A DNA stretch of 64,000 nt from DASZUK01 sp963844575 (GTDB lineage: Bacteria > Actinomycetota > Acidimicrobiia > Acidimicrobiales > RAAP-2). The stretch is from NCBI GenBank assembly GCA_963844575.1, contig CAWJOU010000005.1, positions 186,001 to 250,000 on the forward strand. The letters run 5' to 3'. Of this stretch, positions 8,420-16,789 are shown piece after piece (position 1 is the first letter of the stretch; each line of letters begins with the position of its first letter). The translations under genes and the position numbers were made by a program. The notes under the pieces were generated by a model. It was not told the origin of the DNA, made no database searches, and worked only from the letters and a program-made list of their open reading frames with translations.

Positions 8420-10039
8420 CTAGCGGCCGTCGACCCCGATGCCGGCCAATGGCGACTCATCGCACTGTCGAACCGGCCGGACCGTTTGGCCGACGCGGAC
8501 CGGCCGGCCGAGTTGGACCGGCACCGAGTGGTCGACCGACGACCGCGGCACGTGGCGGTCGGCCGCGACGAGCCGCTCGCCGTGGCCCTTGACGCACTCG
8601 GGGTCCGGGCCGTCGAGCGGCAATCCGGTGAAGTGCTTCGCGGCCATGCAGCCGCCGCGGCAGCCGTCGTAGGCCGAGCACTGCTGGCACGCACCACCCG
8701 ACGACGGCTGGCGCAGCGTGGTGAAGAGCGTCGAGTCGCGCCAGACCGTCGTGAACCCGCCGGCCGCCCGGACGTTGCCGGCCCGGAACTGGTCGTCGAT
8801 GGCGAACGGGCAGGCATAGACGTCACCGACCGGGTCGATCAGGCAGACAACGCGCCCGGCACCGCACAGGTTCAGGCCCGGGAGCGGCTCGCCGTAACCG
8901 GCGAGGTGGAAGAACGAGTCGCCGGTGAGCACCTTCTCGCCCCGAGCGAGCAGCCAGTCGTAGAGCTCGCGCTGCTGCGCCGCGGTCGGGTGCAGGTCGT
9001 CCCAGACGTCGACGCCGCGGCCGGACGGGCGGAGCCGGGTGATCCGCAGCTGCGCACCGAAACGGTCGGCCAACGCCGAGAAGTCGTCGAGCTGCGAGAT
9101 ATTCTGGCGCGTGACGACGACCGAGATCTTGAAGCCGCGGAAGCCGGCGTCGGCCAGGTGCTCCATCGCCGAGATCGCCGAGTCGTACGAGCCATTGCCG
9201 CGGACCGCGTCGTTCACTTCCCGGCTCGCGCCGTCCAGCGAGATCTGGACGTCGACGTAGTCGCTCGACGCCAGCCGCGCCGCCCGCGCCGGCGTGATCC
9301 GGGTGCCGTTCGTCGAGAACTTGACGCCGACGTGGTGCTCGGTCGCATAGTCCAAGAGCTCCCAGAAGTCGCTGCGGATCGTCGGCTCGCCACCGCCGAC
9401 GTTGACGTAGAAGACCTGGAGTCGTTCGAGCTCGTCGATCACCGCCTGGCACTCCGCCGTCGTGAGCTCGCCGGGGTCCCGCCGTCCGGAGCTCGACAGG
9501 CAGTGGACGCACGCCAGGTTGCAGGCGTACGTCAGCTCCCACGTCAGGCAGATCGGTGCGGCCAGGCCGGCCTCGAACCGCTCGACCAGCCGGCTCGGAC
9601 CGGCCGCTGGTGCGGCCGCCTTGGTCGGCTTGGCCGGGATAGCGCTCGGTGCGGCCGAGACCGGGTGCGTCGCGGCCACCGGTGCGGCCGGGACCGGGGT
9701 GACCGACCCAGCGGCCGATGATGCGGAGGCCGGCGCGGGGACGATCGTCCCAGTGCCGGCCAGCGTCCGCAGCGCGTCATCGTAACGGTCGAGGTCGCGG
9801 TCGGTGACGCCGGCTGCCCGGCAGGCATCGAGGGCCGTCGCGTGGTCGGCCAGCGACCGGACGACGGTGACGAGCTGGGGGCTCTTCAGGAACGACAGCC
9901 GCCGGGTGCCGAAGTGGTACGCCAGGGCGCCGAAGCTCTCGGGCCGCAGCGCCAGCTCGGGGCTGAGCTGCCAACCGCGCCGCAGGGTCTCGCCGGCGGT
10001 CGTCTCGGCGATGGGCACGTCGATCAGTAGACCCCGCAC
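8420..10039 (-). CDS. mftC: MftB-MftC fusion: peptide-binding chaperone plus radical SAM maturase
   Basis: A continuous 539-residue frame. Residues ~15-105 match MftB, the PqqD-like domain that binds the MftA peptide (GWQLSPELALRPESFGA, FGTRRLSFLK). An Ala/Pro/Val-rich linker (~106-165) follows. Residues ~170-500 are MftC: radical SAM CNLACVHC, the GGEPT motif, and a SPASM domain with CxxC clusters (CQQCSAYDGCRGGC). MftC decarboxylates and cyclises the C-terminal Val-Tyr of MftA. The two proteins are separate genes in characterised mycobacteria. The GTG start at 10039 overlaps mftA by 16 nt; GTG 10018 is an alternative. Confidence 0.92.
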   Translation of the reverse strand: MRGLLIDVPIAETTAGETLRRGWQLSPELALRPESFGALAYHFGTRRLSFLKSPQLVTVVRSLADHATALDACRAAGVTDRDLDRYDDALRTLAGTGTIVPAPASASSAAGSVTPVPAAPVAATHPVSAAPSAIPAKPTKAAAPAAGPSRLVERFEAGLAAPICLTWELTYACNLACVHCLSSSGRRDPGELTTAECQAVIDELERLQVFYVNVGGGEPTIRSDFWELLDYATEHHVGVKFSTNGTRITPARAARLASSDYVDVQISLDGASREVNDAVRGNGSYDSAISAMEHLADAGFRGFKISVVVTRQNISQLDDFSALADRFGAQLRITRLRPSGRGVDVWDDLHPTAAQQRELYDWLLARGEKVLTGDSFFHLAGYGEPLPGLNLCGAGRVVCLIDPVGDVYACPFAIDDQFRAGNVRAAGGFTTVWRDSTLFTTLRQPSSGGACQQCSAYDGCRGGCMAAKHFTGLPLDGPDPECVKGHGERLVAADRHVPRSSVDHSVPVQLGRPVRVGQTVRPVRQCDESPLAGIGVDGR

Positions 10040-10188
10040 ATACCGTCGATCGAGACGTCCTCGACGAGCACGTCGTCGCCGATCAGCCGCTCGTCGGCGG
10101 CGAGCGGCGTGGGGGCCGGACCGTCCACCGGCGCGGCCGCATCGGCGCTGGTCGTCGGCTTCGACGTGGGCACCATCGAACGAACCAT
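10024..10188 (-). CDS. mftA: mycofactocin precursor peptide MftA
   Basis: A 54-residue peptide. Its C-terminus, SIDGMCGVY, is the conserved mycofactocin core, and the last Val-Tyr is the part modified by MftC. The leader ends in LVEDV, the region recognised by MftB. ATG 10188 is preceded by GGGAGGTAGTG, a strong ribosome-binding site. It overlaps the start of the mftB-mftC fusion, consistent with the normal A-B-C order. Confidence 0.95.
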   Translation of the reverse strand: MVRSMVPTSKPTTSADAAAPVDGPAPTPLAADERLIGDDVLVEDVSIDGMCGVY

Positions 10189-10283
10189 CACTACCTCCCG
10201 TCAGCGCCGTCTCGACATGGCGTTCTCCTATGACTTTCTACCTCGTCAGCGGGACGGCCGTGGACGCCGGAGGTCGGACACGA

Positions 10284-10295
10284 GTGTAGTTACAC
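10284..10295. promoter_or_regulatory. palindrome GTGTA-GT-TACAC between mftA and ku
   Basis: A perfect inverted repeat in the 164-bp divergent gap, 95 nt upstream of mftA and about 58 nt upstream of ku. It could be an operator for either gene. No mftR-type regulator is visible in the window. Confidence 0.35.
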
Positions 10296-10339
10296 CGCTG
10301 TCAATCCCTGCTCAACGGTGTATTCGCGGGTCGCCGGGG

Positions 10340-10345
10340 TACCAT
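10340..10345 (+). promoter_or_regulatory. putative leaderless -10 element of ku
   Basis: TACCAT ends 7 nt before the ku ATG and no Shine-Dalgarno is present. This spacing recurs at other genes in the window. Confidence 0.4.
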
Positions 10346-10352
10346 TGGAGCC

Positions 10353-11330
10353 ATGCCACCGCGCACCATCTGGTCCGGCTCGCTCAGCTTCGGGCTGGTG
10401 AACGTCCCGGTGGGCCTGTACCCGGCGACGGCCGACAAGTCGATCCACTTCAACCAGTTCGAAGAGGGGACGAGCGACCGGATCCGCTACAAGAAGGTCA
10501 ACGAGCGGACCGGCGAGGAGGTGTCGACCGATCGGATCGTCCGTGGCGTCGACGTCGGCGGCGGCGAGTACGTCATGGTCACCGACGACGAGCTCGAGGC
10601 GTCCGAGCCGGAGCGGTCCCACGAGGTCGAGGTGATCGGCTTCATCGACCTCGACGAGATCGACCCGATCTACTTCCGGGCGTCGTACTACCTGGCGCCG
10701 ACGTCCGGCGGCGCGGACAAGGCGTACGCGCTGCTCCGGGCGGCGATGAAGCGGTCGAACAAGGTGGCGATCGCCAGCCTGATCATGCGGAACAAGGAGC
10801 ACCTCGTCGCCATCCGGCCGAACGGCGACGGCCTCGTCCTCGAGACGCTGTACTTCGCCGACGAGATCCGCGCCCTCGGCCGGGACCTGCCGTCGCTGCC
10901 GGCGGACGACGCGGTGAACGATCGGGAGCTCGAGGTCGCCGACCTGCTCATCGGCGCGATGACGATGCCGTGGGAGCCGACCCGGTACCACGACACCCAC
11001 CAGGAAGCCCTTCACGAGCTGATCGAACGCAAGCGCGAGGGCGAGACGATCGTGACCGGCGACCGGACGCCGAAGGCACCGGTCCTCGACCTCATGGCCG
11101 CGCTCGAAGCGAGCATGCGGTCGGCCGGCGAAGGCAAGCCGTCGAAGTCCGCCAGACCGACCGCGGCGAAGGCGAAGGGTGCGTCGACCAAGCGCGCTGC
11201 GGCCTCGACCAAGCGGGCCGCGACCACCCGCGACGCGCCGACCGAATCGTCCGGCAAGAAGACGGCCGCCAAGAAGCCGGCGCCAGCGAAGAAGACTGCC
11301 AAGAAGGGCGGCCTGCGCCGCGTCTCTTAG
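10353..11330 (+). CDS. ku: non-homologous end joining protein Ku
   Basis: A 325-residue bacterial Ku. Residues 1-~255 are the Ku core (IWSGSLSFGLVNVPVGL at the N-terminus, then the beta-barrel ring region). Residues ~256-325 form a Lys/Ala-rich tail with several KK and AKK repeats, typical of extended actinobacterial Ku that binds DNA non-specifically. Ku encircles DNA ends and recruits an ATP-dependent ligase. No ligD is adjacent; a stand-alone ligase lies at 43.2 kb. Transcription diverges from the mycofactocin operon. Confidence 0.96.
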   Translation: MPPRTIWSGSLSFGLVNVPVGLYPATADKSIHFNQFEEGTSDRIRYKKVNERTGEEVSTDRIVRGVDVGGGEYVMVTDDELEASEPERSHEVEVIGFIDLDEIDPIYFRASYYLAPTSGGADKAYALLRAAMKRSNKVAIASLIMRNKEHLVAIRPNGDGLVLETLYFADEIRALGRDLPSLPADDAVNDRELEVADLLIGAMTMPWEPTRYHDTHQEALHELIERKREGETIVTGDRTPKAPVLDLMAALEASMRSAGEGKPSKSARPTAAKAKGASTKRAAASTKRAATTRDAPTESSGKKTAAKKPAPAKKTAKKGGLRRVS

Positions 11331-11353
11331 CCTCGATCCACCGATCGACGAGG
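11331..11353 (+). terminator. imperfect hairpin after ku
   Basis: CCTCGATC-cacc-GATCGACGAGG can fold into a GC-rich stem with a 2-nt bulge directly after the ku stop. There is no T-tract, so terminator activity is uncertain. The last bases also precede the antitoxin promoter. Confidence 0.25.
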
Positions 11354-11364
11354 GCCCGATGTGC

Positions 11365-11370
11365 TACGCT
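11365..11370 (+). promoter_or_regulatory. putative leaderless -10 element of the Phd-like gene
   Basis: TACGCT ends 7 nt before ATG 11378, with no ribosome-binding site between. Confidence 0.4.
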
Positions 11371-11377
11371 GTCGCAC

Positions 11378-11770
11378 ATGAAGGTCGGCGTGCGTGAGCT
11401 CCGCAATCAGACGAGCCGGGTCATCGACGCCGTACGGGCTGGTGAGCGGGTGGTCCTCACCGTGCACGGGGAGGCGGTCGCCGACATCGTGCCCCACGGT
11501 CAGCGTGCCCGTTGGCTGCCCGGTGATCACCTGCGGCGAGAGCTCGCCGAACGGGCCGCTGATCCGGCGCTCCGTGCGTCTCGATCGCCTCGCGGTGAGC
11601 GGATGGTCCACGGAGTACGGGGTGCGGTCGCCAAAGAGAGACAGACGATGAGGTCGTGGCCGGACAGACCCTGGACGAGCTTTGAGCGAGCCGGACCGGT
11701 CTCCTGGACACTTCGGTGTTCATCGCCCGCGAGGTCGAGCGACCACTGGGCGAGCTGCCGGCTCGAGTGA
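11378..11770 (+). CDS. Phd/YefM-family antitoxin, C-terminus frameshifted
   Basis: The N-terminal ~80 residues (MKVGVRELRNQTSRVIDAV, then VLTVHGEAVADIVPHG) are a clear Phd/YefM DNA-binding antitoxin domain. The frame then runs into non-family sequence and stops at 11770. The expected antitoxin ending (VAGQTLDEL then TGA at 11683-11685) is present in a different frame, so a net frameshift lies between about 11580 and 11660. The repressor domain may still be made, but the toxin-binding tail is altered. It belongs with the broken vapC downstream. Confidence 0.7.
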   Translation: MKVGVRELRNQTSRVIDAVRAGERVVLTVHGEAVADIVPHGQRARWLPGDHLRRELAERAADPALRASRSPRGERMVHGVRGAVAKERQTMRSWPDRPWTSFERAGPVSWTLRCSSPARSSDHWASCRLE

Positions 11771-12268
11771 CGGTCTCCGTGGTCACCATCGGCGACGCTC
11801 GGCGTCGTGCCGCCGGCCGGTCTCGGCCTGGACTACATCGGTAGCGGCGACTCGCGGCTGGCGGCCGAGGTCGACGAGCCCGATCTGACGAGCGAGCGTG
11901 CCGGTGCTCGACGTGACCGTCTCCGGTCGGTGGACAGACGAGCTCGAGCTGGGCGTGTTCGACGGTCGATCACCGCCTCGCGGGCCCGCCGGGGAGACAC
12001 GCTCGCCCTGGCCAGGACGGCGGAACCGGTTCCGATCAGTGAGTCGATCATGGCGGCGTGGGCTCGGCTCGTGGTCGATTGTCGAGGCCGGTATTAGCGG
12101 ACGGTCAAGCTCATCGACGCACTGATCGCCGCGAGCGGTAGCGAGCTATGCCTCGCCACCGCAACGCGACGAGGCGATCGATCTCGGCTTGCCGGTAGTC
12201 ACCCAGGACGACGACTACGACCAGATGGCCAGAGCGCACCGAGCACCATCCACGTCCTCAAGGTGTAG
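11682..12268 (+). pseudogene. vapC: degraded vapC (PIN ribonuclease toxin) remnant
   Basis: Pieces of one PIN-domain toxin appear in order but in different frames. They are LLDTSVFIAREVERPLGELP from 11701, TVSVVTIG from 11770, RTAEPVPISESIMAAWARL around 12015, RTVKLIDALIAAS near 12097, LPVVTQDDDYDQMARAH near 12190, and a final VLKV ending at TAG 12266-12268. The first-Asp motif (LLDTS) and the late acidic VTQDDDYD loop are both recognisable. At least three frameshifts separate them, so no active toxin can be made. The normal toxin start probably overlapped the antitoxin stop (cTTGA at 11682). Confidence 0.75.
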
Positions 12269-12285
12269 GAGGGGGAGAAGGGTGA

Positions 12286-13488
12286 TCAGCCGGGCTGGCC
12301 GAAGCGGGCGGCCTCCTCGGAGCCGGCCGTCGCGTTGCCCTCGCCGTAGGAGTGGGCGCCGGTCCCGGCCAGTCCCCCACCGGCGACGATCAGGTACTCG
12401 TCCCGGATCGGTCGATCGGCGAGGAAGCACTCGAGGATCTCGCGGGTGCCGGCGGCGTAGCGGGCCTGGGCCGACAGCGACGTGCCGGAGATGTGCGGCG
12501 TCATCCCGTGGTGCGGCATCGTCCGCCACGGGTGGTCGGCCGGCGCCGGCTGGGGAAACCAGACGTCGCCGGCGTACCCGGCGAGCTGCCCGCTCTCGAG
12601 CGCCCGGACGATCGCGTCGCGGTCGCAGATCTTGCCGCGGGCGGTGTTGACGAGATAGGCGCCGCGCTTCATCGTCGCCAGCAGGGCGTCGTCGAAGAGC
12701 CCCTCGGTCTCGGCGTAGAGCGGGGCGTTGATCGTCACGACGTCGCAGTCGGGGACCATGGCGGCCGCGGTCTCGTGGAACGTCAGCCCCAGCTCGTCCT
12801 CGACGTCGGCCGGCAGCCGGTGACGGTCGGTGTAGTGGAGGTGGACGTCGAACGGCTTCAGCCGGCGGAGGACGGCCAGGCCGATCCGGCCGGCCGCGAC
12901 CGTCCCGACGTGCATCCCTTCGACGTCGTACGACCGCTCGGCGCAGTCGGCGATGTTCCAGCCGCCGCGGACGACCCAGCCGTACGACGGGATGTAGTTG
13001 CGGACGAGGCCGAGGATCATCATGACGACGTGCTCGGCCACGCTGATGCTGTTCGAGTACGTGACCTCGGCCACCGTGATCCCGGCGGCCGAGGCGGCGT
13101 CGAGGTCGACGTGGTCCGAACCGATGCCGGCGGTGATCGCCAGCTTCAGCTTCGGCGCCTTGGCGATCCGCGCCGCGGTCAGGTACGCCGGCCAGAACGG
13201 CTGGGAGATCACGACGTCCGCGTCGACGAGCTCGCGTTCGAAGACCGAACCCGGTCCGTCCTTGTCGGACGTGACGACGAGCGTGTGGCCGGCCGCCTCC
13301 AGGAACCGGCGCAGGCCGAGCTCGCCCGAGACGCTGCCGAGCAGCTCGCCGGGGGTGAAGTCGATCGCCTCCGGCGTCGGCGCCGACTGGCCGCCGGGGT
13401 AGGCCGTGATCACCGGGACGTCCGCCCGCGGATAGGTCTGCGGGTAGCCGTCGACCGGGTCGTCGTAGAGCACACAAAGCACCTTCAT
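12286..13488 (-). CDS. fdh: NAD-dependent formate dehydrogenase
   Basis: A 400-residue D-2-hydroxyacid dehydrogenase-fold enzyme, the same length as the classic Pseudomonas/methylotroph FDH. It oxidises formate to CO2 with NAD+. Signature features are PFWPAYLT with the substrate Asn region, GTVAAGRIG for NAD binding, the catalytic Arg in NTARGK, GDVWFPQPAP, and the catalytic His in TPHISGTSLSAQ. It is preceded by a GAGGGGAT ribosome site. This metal-free FDH can recycle NADH from C1 oxidation. No other C1 gene is adjacent. Confidence 0.95.
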   Translation of the reverse strand: MKVLCVLYDDPVDGYPQTYPRADVPVITAYPGGQSAPTPEAIDFTPGELLGSVSGELGLRRFLEAAGHTLVVTSDKDGPGSVFERELVDADVVISQPFWPAYLTAARIAKAPKLKLAITAGIGSDHVDLDAASAAGITVAEVTYSNSISVAEHVVMMILGLVRNYIPSYGWVVRGGWNIADCAERSYDVEGMHVGTVAAGRIGLAVLRRLKPFDVHLHYTDRHRLPADVEDELGLTFHETAAAMVPDCDVVTINAPLYAETEGLFDDALLATMKRGAYLVNTARGKICDRDAIVRALESGQLAGYAGDVWFPQPAPADHPWRTMPHHGMTPHISGTSLSAQARYAAGTREILECFLADRPIRDEYLIVAGGGLAGTGAHSYGEGNATAGSEEAARFGQPG

Positions 13489-13602
13489 CGAGATCCCCTC
13501 TCTTCAGAGGCGCTCGGCTCCCGACGACCGCCGCGCCGGCCACGTCACGCCAGCGCCGCCCACGATAACGCCGCCTGCCGGCGGGCCCGCCCCGGCGGGC
13601 GC

Positions 13603-14763
13603 CTACGGGTGGACGGGCAGGCCGAGGTGGCGGGCGATCAGCATGCGCTGGACCTCGGACGTGCCTTCGCCGATCTCCAGAATCTTGGCATCGCGGTAGA
13701 AGCGGCCGACGGGCGTCTCGTTCATGAAGCCGTAGCCACCGAAGATCTGCGCCGCCTCGCGGGCGTTGACGACGGCGGCGTCGGAGGCGACGAGCTTGGC
13801 GATCGCCGCCTCCCGCTTGAACGGCCGCCCGGCGACCAGCAGCGCCGCCGCGTCGCGGTAGGCCAACCGGGCGACGTGCGTCCGGGCGTCCATGTCCGCC
13901 AGCTCGAACTGGAGCGCCTGCGACTCGCCGAGCTGGTGGCCGAACGCCTCGCGCTCGCCGACGTAACGGACGCACTCGTCGATGCAGCCCTGCGCCAAGC
14001 CGACCGCCAGGGCAGCGATGGCCACGCGGCCCTCGTCGAGGATCTCGAGGAACTGGGCGTAGCCCCGACCCTCGTCACCCAGCAGGTTGGCGGCGGGGAC
14101 GTGGCAGTCCGAGAAGGCCAGCTCGTGGGTGTCCGACGCCGACCAGCCGACCTTCGAGTACTTCGGCGCGACGGTGAACCCGGCGGTCCCGGACGGCACG
14201 ACGATCGCCGAGATCTCCGGACGGCGGCCCTCTGGCCGGGCGGTGATCGCGGTGACCGTGACGAACGACGTGATGTCGGTCCCCGAGTTCGTAATGAACG
14301 CCTTGGTGCCGTCGATCACCCACTCGTCGCCGTCCCGGCGGGCCGTCGTCCGGGTAGCGCCGGCATCGGTGCCGCCGCCGGGCTCGGTCAGGCCGAACGC
14401 GCCGAGCGCCCGCCCGGCACAGAGGTCCGGCAGCCACCGCTGCCGCTGCTCGTCGGTCCCGAACCGGTAGATCGGCATCGCTCCGAGGCCGACCGCCGCC
14501 TCGAGCGTGATGGCCACCGACGAGTCGACCCGGGCGAGCTCTTCGAGGGCGAGGCAGAACGCGAGGAAGTCGCCGCCCATGCCGCCGTGCCTCTCGGGGA
14601 ACGGCAGCCCGAAGAGGCCCATCTCGGCCATCTGAGTGACGACCGGGTACGGGAACGCCTCCCGCTCGTAGTAGTCGGCGATCACCGGTGCGACCTCGTC
14701 GCGGGCGAACCGGCGGACGGTCTCGGCCAACTCCGTGTGCTCCGGGCTCAGCTCCATCGGCAC
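13603..14763 (-). CDS. acyl-CoA dehydrogenase
   Basis: A 386-residue FAD-dependent acyl-CoA dehydrogenase of typical length, catalysing the first beta-oxidation step. Motifs include FGLTEPGGGTDAG (substrate/FAD contact), WVIDGTKAFITNSG, and the C-terminal EIGEGTSEVQRMLIARHLG that supplies FAD contacts and the catalytic region. It is followed 51 bp later by an enoyl-CoA hydratase-type gene only in the opposite reading order (the hydratase is upstream on this strand), so both are likely in one unit. Chain-length preference cannot be told. Confidence 0.93.
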   Translation of the reverse strand: MPMELSPEHTELAETVRRFARDEVAPVIADYYEREAFPYPVVTQMAEMGLFGLPFPERHGGMGGDFLAFCLALEELARVDSSVAITLEAAVGLGAMPIYRFGTDEQRQRWLPDLCAGRALGAFGLTEPGGGTDAGATRTTARRDGDEWVIDGTKAFITNSGTDITSFVTVTAITARPEGRRPEISAIVVPSGTAGFTVAPKYSKVGWSASDTHELAFSDCHVPAANLLGDEGRGYAQFLEILDEGRVAIAALAVGLAQGCIDECVRYVGEREAFGHQLGESQALQFELADMDARTHVARLAYRDAAALLVAGRPFKREAAIAKLVASDAAVVNAREAAQIFGGYGFMNETPVGRFYRDAKILEIGEGTSEVQRMLIARHLGLPVHP

Positions 14764-14814
14764 GGCTCGGACCGGATCGCGCCCACCCCGCTCACCGACC
14801 AGCCCCCGACCGCG

Positions 14815-15573
14815 TCAGCGCCCGACGAACCGCGGTGGCCGGCGTTCGGCCATCGCCCGGACACCCTCCGCGAAGTCCTCGGTGGTGCGCAGGACGTTCT
14901 GGGCCTCGCTCTCCCGCTCCATCGCCTGGCGCAGCCGCTCGGCAAGGTCGCCGCGCATCGTCCGGCGGATCGACTGGACGGCGAGCGGCCCGCTGGCCGC
15001 GATCTCCCCGGCCAGGGCCAGGGCCTCGGGGCGCAGGCCCGACGGCGGAACCATCCGGTCGCACAGGCCGAGCCGCAGCGCGTCGTCGCCGCGGACCTGC
15101 CCACCGGTGTAGAGCAGCTCGAGCGCCCGCTGCTGGCCGACGACCGCCGGCAGCGTCACCGTCACGCCGAACCCGTGGTGGAAACCGAGCCGCGAAAAGT
15201 TGCAGTGGAACCGGCTCTCCGGCGTCGCCAACCGGAAGTCGGCCGCCAGCGCCAGCCCGAGCCCGCCGCCGACGGCCGCGCCCTGGACCGCGGCGACGAT
15301 CGGCCGCGTGCCGGTGAACAGCCGGAGGCCCTGCCGGTAGACGGCAAGCGGTGTACGGGACGGATCGTCGTCGCCGCCCAGGGCCGCGCCGGCACAGAAG
15401 TTCTTGCCCTCCGAGCACAGGACGATCGCCCGGACGCCGGGGTTCGCCTCCGCCGACTCGATCGCATCGGCGAGGGCGCCGACGAGATCGGCGTCGAAGA
15501 AGTTGTTCGGTGGTCGGTGGATCTCGACGACCGCCACCAGGTCGGCCACGTCCACGGTCACGTCCGGCTGCAC
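14815..15573 (-). CDS. enoyl-CoA hydratase/isomerase family protein
   Basis: A 252-residue crotonase. The oxyanion-hole segments EGKNFCAGAALGG and QGAAVGGGLGLALAADF are present, and the region PESRFHCNFSRLGFHHGFG follows. Normal family length. It is transcribed ahead of the acyl-CoA dehydrogenase, which together could form part of a fatty-acid or branched-acyl degradation unit. The exact reaction (hydratase, isomerase or hydrolase) is not decided by these motifs. Confidence 0.9.
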   Translation of the reverse strand: MQPDVTVDVADLVAVVEIHRPPNNFFDADLVGALADAIESAEANPGVRAIVLCSEGKNFCAGAALGGDDDPSRTPLAVYRQGLRLFTGTRPIVAAVQGAAVGGGLGLALAADFRLATPESRFHCNFSRLGFHHGFGVTVTLPAVVGQQRALELLYTGGQVRGDDALRLGLCDRMVPPSGLRPEALALAGEIAASGPLAVQSIRRTMRGDLAERLRQAMERESEAQNVLRTTEDFAEGVRAMAERRPPRFVGR

Positions 15574-15645
15574 CGCACCGTCCTACCCCATGAGGCCGGC
15601 CCGGTGCACGGCCTGACTCCAGGTGCACGGACTGACGTCGGACGG

Positions 15646-15852
15646 TCAGCCCGAAAGCGTGCGCCGGTCGGACGGCGGTGACGGCTCGGGAACGACGATC
15701 GGTCCGATCGGACCGAGGACCCCGCAGACCATGCCCATCTCCAGCAGGCCGTCGAGCCAATTGGTGAACCAGATGTGCCGGTTGACCCGTCGCATCCATC
15801 GCCGGTCGGCGGCCACCCGCGCCGCCAGCGACTGGAACACGTCGTCGTCCAT
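15646..15852 (-). CDS. small hypothetical protein, 68 aa
   Basis: An ATG-started frame with GGGGGTGAGCG immediately upstream as a ribosome site. It encodes a basic N-terminal half (RRWMRRVNRH) and one possible membrane-associating hydrophobic stretch (LLEMGMVCGVLGPIGPIVV). I do not recognise a family. It may be the last core gene before the accessory region. Confidence 0.45.
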   Translation of the reverse strand: MDDDVFQSLAARVAADRRWMRRVNRHIWFTNWLDGLLEMGMVCGVLGPIGPIVVPEPSPPSDRRTLSG

Positions 15853-15968
15853 CGCTCACCCCCTCAGGGCATCGCCCGAACCGCATCCCTGCGGCCGTCG
15901 TCGCCCAGGGTATCCTCGCCCTCCCGGCGATGCCGGCCGGCGAGCGCAGACGTCCGCGAATCCAGATG

Positions 15969-16262
15969 CTACGGGGCGATCTCGTCGCTCGGCGGGCGTT
16001 TCGGGCGTCGGTGCGAGCGAAGATCGCGGGGGTGGATGTCGGCCACCAGTGTGGCGGGATCCACGTCAAGAGCGACGGCAATGTCGACGAGGGCGTTCAA
16101 ACTCGGGTTGATCTTTCCGGCTTCGAGCCTCGAAATATAGGTCGCGTGCTTCTTGGCCCGGCGTGCCAGGTCGAGCTGTCGATCACCCAAATTCTCTCTC
16201 AGCGCTCGCACCCTCGCACCCAAGACCTGGGCAGGTGTGAGCCGTTTCGCCCTCGGCACCAT
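15969..16262 (-). CDS. XRE-family helix-turn-helix regulator
   Basis: A 97-residue DNA-binding protein from ATG 16262 (an upstream TTG at 16295 is less likely). Residues ~10-70 form a Cro/CI-type HTH: LGARVRALRENLGDRQLDLARRA, then YISRLEAGKINPSLNALVDIA, the recognition helix and dimer part. A short basic tail follows. It stands at the edge of the accessory region; targets are unknown. Confidence 0.85.
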   Translation of the reverse strand: MVPRAKRLTPAQVLGARVRALRENLGDRQLDLARRAKKHATYISRLEAGKINPSLNALVDIAVALDVDPATLVADIHPRDLRSHRRPKRPPSDEIAP

Positions 16263-16369
16263 CCTGCCGGACGGTAGGGCGACCGCGTTCGGCAAGGGTG
16301 GATAGACAATCCAGCAAGTGCGCGAAAAGCACGCTTTGTCACATAATCGTGCAACTACCGGGCGTTACG

Positions 16370-16789
16370 TTAAGTGTCTATGGACATGAACAGCTGGCTG
16401 ATATGTACCTTTGATTTCCTCGTCATAACCGCCGCCAGGACGGGAGTGACGCAGTCCTGGACCGGTCGGCCCGTTCCTCGTCCTGCGCCCGTCGGGAAGC
16501 AGTCAGCTGGCCAGGCCGTGCGTGACTGTTCGGTGACTCGCAAGTCGACCTCACAACCGAGGACATAGAGCAAGGAGATGAACTGGCGCACCGACTTCGC
16601 ATAGTTCGTCGGATCACGAAGCCGGTCGAGCTGCGCGGGAGAGGTCCCCAGCCAGTGCGCCACCTCGCGGACCCTGCGCCCGGAAGCCTCGAACCGCCCC
16701 CGAGCCTCCCGCGTCAGCCGATAGAGCGTCAACGCGGCGGCCCCGACAGGTCCCCATCCCCTCGAGTAGGCCGCTCCGTCGAGGAGCAT
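16370..16789 (-). CDS. HTH-like protein of unknown function
   Basis: A 139-residue frame. The centre (VREVAHWLGTSPAQLDRLRD, then YAKSVRQFISLLYVLGCEVDL) reads as a helix-turn-helix of the kind found in short antitoxin-like proteins. The C-terminal third has no recognisable domain and may be altered relative to relatives. It lies in the same orientation as the XRE gene, 107 bp upstream. Possible role: autoregulator or orphan antitoxin. Confidence 0.5.
   Translation of the reverse strand: MLLDGAAYSRGWGPVGAAALTLYRLTREARGRFEASGRRVREVAHWLGTSPAQLDRLRDPTNYAKSVRQFISLLYVLGCEVDLRVTEQSRTAWPADCFPTGAGRGTGRPVQDCVTPVLAAVMTRKSKVHISQLFMSIDT

Noticed and set aside
12352..15681. 1109-codon plus-strand open frame
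   Set aside because: Shadow of formate dehydrogenase, acyl-CoA dehydrogenase and hydratase on the minus strand.
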